Positions 59,138 to 64,000 of a stretch of 64,000 nucleotides of DNA are shown here, piece after piece. The stretch is taken from contig CAYRCJ010000001.1 in NCBI GenBank assembly GCA_964422785.1, positions 1-64,000 of the forward strand, in the 5' to 3' direction. Origin of the DNA: CAYRCJ01 sp964422785 (GTDB lineage Bacteria; Patescibacteriota; Minisyncoccia; UBA11713; 2-01-FULL-45-33). Numbering within the stretch: the first letter of the stretch is position 1; the number at the start of each line of letters is the position of its first letter. The position numbers were made by a program, and so were the translations under genes. The notes beneath the pieces were generated by a model, which was not told the origin of the DNA, searched no databases, and was given only the letters and a program-made list of their open reading frames with translations.

Positions 59138-59785
59138 TCCTACAAAATGTTTCGGAGTGTACAAAAGTTCAAAGCTTTTGTCGGCCAAAACAGAATCTAT
59201 TGTGTGGGTTATTTTTGTCAGATCCGAAAATTTGGTTTCTTTGGTCCAGCCCGGAGTCCATATTCCAAGATGCCAGTAAGTAGCCATATAAATTTCGCAC
59301 GATGTTTTTATCTCTGAAACATCGGGCATCGCCAGCCACTTATTGGCCGCAACCTGACCGTGATTTTTCAATACCGGCGTTTTTCCGGAAAACGGCGCCA
59401 CTATCTCCTCGCCGTATTTAAAAGTATCTGAAAGGATTGTGGCGGCGAGCACTATATCGCGAGGCTCCGGCAGGACGTCACCGCTTTCATTGCAAAATTT
59501 CGGATATGGTTTAATGAAGGCATCTGCCAGCACGCAGCATTCGGTTGTATTTCTCAAGATCCCGGCTTTTTCATTTTGCCAAACAGGATGATGCTTATTG
59601 GATTTTGAAGCCGGGTTTACAAAAAATCCCAACGGCGCTTCATGTTCCAAAAAACTCACAATACTATTTCTTGTTTCCAGATCCGAAATTTTCTCGATTC
59701 CATATTTCCAAAGCGCCTTAAGTTCAAATTCGACAATAGAATCCCAGAATCCGCCTGCCCGTAAACGCTTTTTTATTTTTTCCAA
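59135..59785 (-). CDS. HD-like metal-dependent phosphohydrolase domain protein
   Basis: 216 residues with a TTG start behind GGGAGGG. A pattern of HD-type ligands is visible: His-His (KSNKHHPVW), an Asp in ATILSDTFKYG, His in LKNHGQVAANKWL and His in ATYWHLGIWT. These could hold metals as in HD phosphohydrolases, but the order and spacing are not a textbook match, so the family call is tentative. It is an SD-led, single-gene unit between alaS and an aminotransferase gene. Substrate unknown. Confidence 0.55.
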   Translation of the reverse strand: MEKIKKRLRAGGFWDSIVEFELKALWKYGIEKISDLETRNSIVSFLEHEAPLGFFVNPASKSNKHHPVWQNEKAGILRNTTECCVLADAFIKPYPKFCNESGDVLPEPRDIVLAATILSDTFKYGEEIVAPFSGKTPVLKNHGQVAANKWLAMPDVSEIKTSCEIYMATYWHLGIWTPGWTKETKFSDLTKITHTIDSVLADKSFELLYTPKHFVG

Positions 59786-59886
59786 AACACCCTCCCGATC
59801 TTCGGATATCTTAGCCTGCCGTATTGCTCAGAGTCAACCCGGATGCTAAGCTAACACTAGAAATTTTGAAAACAAGGGGCAAAATT

Positions 59887-61215
59887 ATGAGAGAATTTCC
59901 GGGGCCGGAAGCCAAAAAGATTTTAGAGAATGCCAAAAAATATTATGCCACCACCACCGTCAGTTCCAGAATCGTAGCGGCTGCCGGGGAGGGAGCAATC
60001 ATCAAAGACGTCGACGGTTTTGAATTTATAGATTTGCATTGCGACGCTTCGGTAAACAATCTGGGCAGGAACAATAAAGGAATCGCGGACGCGATTTTAA
60101 AACAGCTTAACACCGGAAATATATTTTCCGAAAGCCATAACGCGCCAAATCCAAAAGCCGTGTCGCTCGCAAAAATTCTTTGTGAAAGAAGTCCCGTCAG
60201 ACAACCGTCCAAAGTTTTCTTTTCAAATTCGGGAGCGGAAGCCAATGAAGCCGCCAGAAAACTGTGCCTGGCTTATCGATGGAAAAGAAAGGAAAAACAA
60301 AAGCGCCGAAAGGCAATTTATTTTCAAAGCGGGTTTGCGGGGCGCACCGCCGGTGTTTTGCCGGCGACTTCTTCCAAAGCCGAAGCTCAGCGGGATCCTT
60401 TTTGGACGGAAACCGACATAGAGGATTCAATTTATATTACATATCCTGGACAATACGATAATCCGGAGAAAACAATTTCAGAATTTGAAAAAATAGATTT
60501 AAGCGCCGTCGATCGGATTTTAATTGAACTTCCTTGCCAGGGAGAGGGCGGAATTATTCCCGCAAATGAAATGGCCGTTAAATACATTTATGAAAAAACC
60601 AGAGCCGCCGGCGTTCTGTGGATAAGTGACTGTGTTCAGTGCGGCATGGGAAGAACCGGAACTCTTTTCGGATGCGATTTGTATGATTGGCTGGAGCCGG
60701 ATATTTTAACTTTGGGGAAGGCTCTTGGCGGAGGTTTGCCGATTGGCGCCACTATTTTTCGCGAGTATTTGGATTTCAAAGAAGGCCAGCATTCCAATAC
60801 TTTCGGCGGCGGGCCAATTGTGATGAGCGCGGCCATTGAAGCATTTTGGCAGATCGAAGACATCATCAAATCCGGATTCATTAAAAAAATAGAATCTACA
60901 ATATATGGCGGTCTTATGTACGCGTGGGTAAAAAATATGAATATAGCTTCCAAGCCTCCACGCGGAAAAGGAGCAATGTGGGCTCTGGAATTTAATTCAA
61001 AAGAGATAAGAAACAGAGTCATAGAAGTTGCCGAGGAATTGGCTGTCTCCGAGCGCTATGGACTCCGTATTTTGGGAGCCGGCAGAAACTCAATAAGAAT
61101 CATGCCTCCGCTTACGATAAGCATCGAATTGCTGGAATCAGCAATGGATTTGTTAGTCAAAACCCTCTCCGATGGCCATCGGAGAGGGTTTTTTTTCTTT
61201 CCAAATATGTCATAA
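59887..61215 (+). CDS. Class III PLP-dependent aminotransferase
   Basis: 442 residues from the ATG at 59887 (AAGGGG seven bases upstream). It has the class III pattern: FFSNSGAEANEAARKLC, then ISDCVQCGMGRTGTLFGCD with Asp248 for the pyridine nitrogen (the usual Glu of DEVQ is Cys here), and LTLGKALGGGLPIGA with the PLP-binding Lys278. Relatives act on 4-aminobutyrate, acetylornithine or similar amines; the substrate is not clear. The C-terminus is odd: the last 17 residues (TLSDGHRRGFFFFPNMS) are encoded by an intrinsic terminator hairpin and its T-run, and the stop lies beyond them. Confidence 0.88.
   Translation: MREFPGPEAKKILENAKKYYATTTVSSRIVAAAGEGAIIKDVDGFEFIDLHCDASVNNLGRNNKGIADAILKQLNTGNIFSESHNAPNPKAVSLAKILCERSPVRQPSKVFFSNSGAEANEAARKLCLAYRWKRKEKQKRRKAIYFQSGFAGRTAGVLPATSSKAEAQRDPFWTETDIEDSIYITYPGQYDNPEKTISEFEKIDLSAVDRILIELPCQGEGGIIPANEMAVKYIYEKTRAAGVLWISDCVQCGMGRTGTLFGCDLYDWLEPDILTLGKALGGGLPIGATIFREYLDFKEGQHSNTFGGGPIVMSAAIEAFWQIEDIIKSGFIKKIESTIYGGLMYAWVKNMNIASKPPRGKGAMWALEFNSKEIRNRVIEVAEELAVSERYGLRILGAGRNSIRIMPPLTISIELLESAMDLLVKTLSDGHRRGFFFFPNMS
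61161..61196 (+). terminator. Intrinsic terminator inside the aminotransferase frame
   Basis: Perfect stem AACCCTCTCCGATGG / CCATCGGAGAGGGTT (61161-61190) followed by TTTTTT. Its core is CCGATGGCCATCGG. The aminotransferase stop codon is at 61213-61215, after the T-run. Confidence 0.8.
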
Positions 61216-61222
61216 TAATAAC
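61210..61222 (+). promoter_or_regulatory. -10 box of a leaderless gene
   Basis: CATAAT (61210-61215) lies 7 bases before a GTG at 61223, the expected start site. Confidence 0.45.
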
Positions 61223-62365
61223 GTGCAGAACACCGATAAAATCATGGCAATAGATCTGGGGACAGCTTCGATCTCCGCGGCCATCGCCGCGCGCCCAGCG
61301 CATGATCATATCGTAGAGAAGCCGCAGGTTATAAAGGTTCTCAGATACCCGTTTAATTTGGGGGAACCAAATCCAAACTCAATTTTTATAAATTCATTAA
61401 ACAGTTTGTATAAAGATGCCCATGGAATAAGCAAAGAAATTAATACTATCATTATCAGTTTTTCCTCTCCTTTGCTTTTTGAAAGCGATATCAGTAAAAA
61501 AATTGTCCGAAAAAATCCATCCTCTCCGATTTCAAAAGAAGAATATAAAAATTTGCTAGATTCTTTCAAGGAAGAGGCGAGGCCTCCGGAGCAAAAATAC
61601 CTGACTTTGGCAAATACAAATTTTCTCAACATTTTAATCAACGGATACAAAGTGCCCGGAAGTATTTTGGGATATACCGGCAAGGTTTTGGAGCTGACGG
61701 CCAAAGCCATCTTCATAAGCAAGTTTTTAAAAGAACATTTGGACGAAAACAAAGAAAAGTTTTTTCCGAGAAGCCTTGTCAGCTGCTTTTCTAATTCAAA
61801 CGCCATACTTCAGGTCGTGTCCGCTAAAGAAAATTCAAATTCCGCTTTGGTGTTTGATATAGGCGGGGAAACCACTTCTTTGTATGCCATTGATCCGGGC
61901 ATGGCTTTAAAAAGCTCGGATTTGCCTTTTGGGGTCAGGACTTTGGAAAGAAGGGTGGCGGCATTTTTATCAGGACAAAATCAGGCGACCATCAGCGACT
62001 CAGAATCTCTTTTAAGAAAATTTACCTCTGGGATTTTGGATTCTTCTTTGGAAAACCGGATAGAACGCATTTTAACATCCGCGCTTGACGAATGGTGGGG
62101 CATCGCGGCGCGCGAGATTGGGTTATTTGAACTTCCGGCAATATTCAAAAAGATCTTTGTTACCGGGGGCGGGGCGGATTTTTCGGTTTTTTCAGAGGCT
62201 ATTAAAAAAGGTTTTAAAAAAAATTATAATATAGATGCGGATATTGGTATACTGAGCGCAGATCTGTTTAAAGATGATTTTATTTCCGGGGGGCTGCTTG
62301 CCGGGGGTTCAGATCTTGTCTTGGCGTCTTTATTATTTTATGGCGGTGGAGAAAAATATGAGTAA
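61223..62365 (+). CDS. FtsA/PilM-like actin-fold ATPase
   Basis: 380 residues from the GTG at 61223 (an ATG at 61244 is also possible; the frame upstream covers a terminator). The actin-fold phosphate and adenosine motifs are present: IMAIDLGTASISAA, SALVFDIGGETTSLYAID and KIFVTGGGADFSVF. This is the FtsA/PilM type rather than MreB or Hsp70. PilM works with PilN on the inner side of type IV pilus machines. The next gene overlaps by 8 bases and encodes a single-pass membrane protein, reminiscent of a PilM-PilN layout, but its outer domain is not PilN-like. Function is therefore inferred to be assembly of an envelope complex. Confidence 0.75.
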   Translation: MQNTDKIMAIDLGTASISAAIAARPAHDHIVEKPQVIKVLRYPFNLGEPNPNSIFINSLNSLYKDAHGISKEINTIIISFSSPLLFESDISKKIVRKNPSSPISKEEYKNLLDSFKEEARPPEQKYLTLANTNFLNILINGYKVPGSILGYTGKVLELTAKAIFISKFLKEHLDENKEKFFPRSLVSCFSNSNAILQVVSAKENSNSALVFDIGGETTSLYAIDPGMALKSSDLPFGVRTLERRVAAFLSGQNQATISDSESLLRKFTSGILDSSLENRIERILTSALDEWWGIAAREIGLFELPAIFKKIFVTGGGADFSVFSEAIKKGFKKNYNIDADIGILSADLFKDDFISGGLLAGGSDLVLASLLFYGGGEKYE

Positions 62366-63638
62366 TCCAAAACCAATCAGGCCCGATATAATACCGGCGA
62401 GCGGCAAAAGAATTTTGTCGGATGTTGTGATTTCTCCGAAAGAAAAAATTGAGACTCAAATTTTTAGAGAACCGACTCCGAAGGTTACGAGGCCCGGGCG
62501 TAATTTTAAAAATAGAATATTAAACTGGAAATTTTTGGCGGCTGCGGCGGTTTTGTTTTTTCTATACATAGGTCTCGGTTTTCTATTTGCCAAAATGGAA
62601 ATTGTTGTTGAGCCCAAAATGTTTTCTGCGGCCGTTGATCAGACCATTCCCTTGGTCAAAAAGACATCTTCAGAAAATGAGCTTTTATATGGAAATATTG
62701 CGGTAGCCGATAGAGAAGCGGGCACATTCGAATCAAAAGAAACCAAATCAATAGAGCAGAAGGCCAAGGGGCGGGTGCTGGTTTTCAATAAATCGGGGAA
62801 AAATCCACAAGTTCTGGTGGCCTCAACCAGGCTGGAGGCGACCGGGGGGAAAATTTATAGAATTCCAAAAACAGTTATAGTGCCGGGTTATAAAACCGAA
62901 AATGGGAAAATAATTCCGGGGTCAAAAGAGGTAGAAGTTGTGGCCGACAAACCGGGAGCGGATTATAATATAGGACTTGTTGATTTTACCATTCCTGGTT
63001 TAAAGGGGTCTGATAAGTTTGATACGATTATAGCCCGTTCCAAGACCGAAATCACCGGCGGCGCTTCCGGAACGCAAAATGTTGTGGGCCAAAAAGAAGC
63101 GGGCGATGGCCTGCAGTCTTTGGCGGATGCCGCTAAAAAGAACGCTTTAAACAATATATTAAAAAAATTGCCTGAAGACGGGTTTTTGATCCCGCCGTCT
63201 TTGGAATATATTTCTTCCGGGGAGAATGTAAATCCCAAAATAGGAGAAGCTGCCCAGAAATTTGATATTGAACTTTTGGGCCAGGTGCGCGCGGCCGTGG
63301 TGAATAAAAAAGATTTGGCGGCTATTTTATCCAAAAAAGTTTCATTAAATAATATTTCCCCTGTCGTAATTAATAATCTGGACTCTCTTTCCTTTGAAAT
63401 GTTAAATTATAAATTCAGTGATTCTAATTTTAACTTGCGGATAAAGGGCGCGGCAAATTTTCAAACAGCCATGAACGCGGATTCAATAAAAGCCGGGGTG
63501 ATTGAGGGTAACCTGAAAGATTCAGGCTCAATTCTCAACGCTTATCCGGAGATAGGCAAGATCGAGGTGCGCTTTAGCCCGTTTTGGTGGCGCCAAGTAC
63601 CCACTAATCCCAACCGCATTGACATTATTTTGAAGTAA
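62358..63638 (+). CDS. Baseplate J/gp47-like single-pass membrane protein
   Basis: 426 residues from the ATG at 62358, which overlaps the upstream gene by 8 bases and has GGTGGAG before it. A cytoplasmic part (1-55) with basic residues, one membrane helix (about 60-80: FLAAAAVLFFLYIGLGFLFA) and a large outer domain. The segment FDTIIARSKTEITGGASGTQ is the mark of the protein group annotated as baseplate J/gp47-like in Patescibacteria. There are no other phage genes nearby, so a contractile phage tail is unlikely. It probably forms an envelope complex with the FtsA/PilM-like protein. Confidence 0.7.
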   Translation: MSNPKPIRPDIIPASGKRILSDVVISPKEKIETQIFREPTPKVTRPGRNFKNRILNWKFLAAAAVLFFLYIGLGFLFAKMEIVVEPKMFSAAVDQTIPLVKKTSSENELLYGNIAVADREAGTFESKETKSIEQKAKGRVLVFNKSGKNPQVLVASTRLEATGGKIYRIPKTVIVPGYKTENGKIIPGSKEVEVVADKPGADYNIGLVDFTIPGLKGSDKFDTIIARSKTEITGGASGTQNVVGQKEAGDGLQSLADAAKKNALNNILKKLPEDGFLIPPSLEYISSGENVNPKIGEAAQKFDIELLGQVRAAVVNKKDLAAILSKKVSLNNISPVVINNLDSLSFEMLNYKFSDSNFNLRIKGAANFQTAMNADSIKAGVIEGNLKDSGSILNAYPEIGKIEVRFSPFWWRQVPTNPNRIDIILK

Positions 63639-63645
63639 CGCTAGA

Positions 63646-63867
63646 ATGGGATCTATTAAAGATAACAAGGTCATTAAAGAGGGTCAGGTTATTGAGGCGT
63701 TGCCAAGCGCCACGTTTCGCGTTACTTTAGACGATGGGAAGGAGATAATAGCTCATTTATCAGGAAGGATGCGGCTCCATTATATTAAAGTGCTTGTTGG
63801 GGACCGTGTTTCCATCGAATTTAGCCCATATGACGAGTCGAAAGGCAGGATTATTAAAAGATTATAA
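63646..63867 (+). CDS. infA: Translation initiation factor IF-1
   Basis: 73 residues forming the single OB domain of IF-1: [40 protein letters not shown] and [19 protein letters not shown]. It binds the ribosomal A site during initiation. It lies 7 bases after the baseplate-J-like gene and 5 bases before rpmJ, the standard infA-rpmJ order that is usually followed by rpsM. Confidence 0.95.
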   Translation: MGSIKDNKVIKEGQVIEALPSATFRVTLDDGKEIIAHLSGRMRLHYIKVLVGDRVSIEFSPYDESKGRIIKRL

Positions 63868-63872
63868 ATTTT

Positions 63873-63986
63873 ATGCGGGTGAGAGCATCAGTAAAACCAA
63901 GATGCAGCGAATGCAAAGCAATCCGACGCAAAGGTCGGATAGTTATTATTTGCAAAAACCCGAAGCATAAACAGAGACAAGGTTAA
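63873..63986 (+). CDS. rpmJ: 50S ribosomal protein bL36
   Basis: 37 residues, the classic zinc-binding bL36: [15 protein letters not shown] then [20 protein letters not shown], with ligands Cys11, Cys14, Cys27 and His32. The gene was found by reading between infA and the window edge. It follows infA by 5 bases. Ribosomal protein genes such as rpsM and rpsK are expected just beyond the window. Confidence 0.95.
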   Translation: MRVRASVKPRCSECKAIRRKGRIVIICKNPKHKQRQG

Positions 63987-64000
63987 TTTTTAAATTAAAT

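Noticed and set aside
62358..63638. Prophage or contractile-tail locus, suggested by the baseplate-J-like signature
   Set aside because: No other phage, tail or lysis genes are present; the neighbours are housekeeping genes, and the protein has a membrane anchor.
1..64000. Alternative genetic code with UGA as sense
   Set aside because: Many clear genes end in TGA (PAS protein, first receiver, TPR protein) and Trp positions use TGG, so the standard bacterial code applies.
1..64000. tRNA or rRNA genes
   Set aside because: No cloverleaf with a GGTTCGAATCC-type arm or rRNA segment was found by reading the intergenic regions; a tRNAscan-SE run would be decisive.

Overview
This window looks like a scaffold from an uncultivated member of the Candidate Phyla Radiation (Patescibacteria), most likely a Parcubacteria-type lineage. 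The evidence is a full set of bacterial information-processing genes in shortened forms (ThrRS without the TGS domain, AlaRS without the C-terminal region, an SMC of about 720 residues), very tight packing, a peptidoglycan-binding S-layer-like protein, sortases, and single-pass baseplate-J-like and FtsA/PilM-like proteins of the kind known from these genomes. UGA is used as a normal stop codon, so the recoded Gracilibacteria/Absconditabacteria are unlikely. No tRNA, rRNA, CRISPR array or transposase was seen. Two 100-N runs are assembly gaps, one in dnaE and one in mnmA; reading-frame arithmetic shows their true lengths are not 100.

Layout. Positions 1-3452: cell-surface block with an ice-binding-like LPNTG protein, a cupin and two sortases. 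3475-6471: PAS protein, histidine kinase and two stand-alone receivers. 6479-9977: a secreted dockerin protein next to a membrane-anchored cohesin protein. 10011-12647: small accessory genes. 13080-16850: large S-layer-like protein behind a long structured leader. 16947-18742: TPR protein, small membrane protein and SecF. 18813-19991: two winged-helix/coiled-coil proteins. 20034-27171: rpoBC behind a structured leader. 27232-30639: accessory genes including a metalloprotease/lipoprotein pair. 30740-32938: ftsK. 33007-34311: accessory operon with a COQ7-like diiron protein. 34348-36385: efp and gatB, divergent. 36393-36717: a probable structured non-coding RNA. 36719-43506: miaA, a trypsin-like protease, thrS and dnaE. 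43552-47576: HD hydrolase, rnhB and hypotheticals. 47655-49480: rpmF, nusB-NUDIX and rnc. 49541-51729: accessory genes. 51840-59083: smc, DedA-like, mnmA, sigma factor and alaS. 59135-63638: HD-like protein, class III aminotransferase, FtsA/PilM-like and baseplate-J-like proteins. 63646-63986: infA and rpmJ, probably the start of a ribosomal-protein run.

Two expression styles are interleaved. Many core genes have a -10 box so close to the start codon that the mRNA should be leaderless (gatB, dnaE, smc, rpmF, the FtsA-like gene, the PAS gene). Accessory genes mostly sit in self-contained cassettes: a full TTGACA-type promoter, a leader often resembling TTTGAAAAGGA, a strong Shine-Dalgarno sequence, one or a few ORFs and a hairpin terminator. 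Three cassettes begin with nearly the same element, directly after rpoC, ftsK and rnc, in which one palindrome is both the terminator hairpin of the core gene and the 17-bp spacer of the next promoter.

The best leads for something undescribed are these dual terminator/promoter elements, the consensus-promoter RNA gene at 36393-36717, the palindromic elements embedded in frame in miaA and gatB, and the long leader of the S-layer gene.
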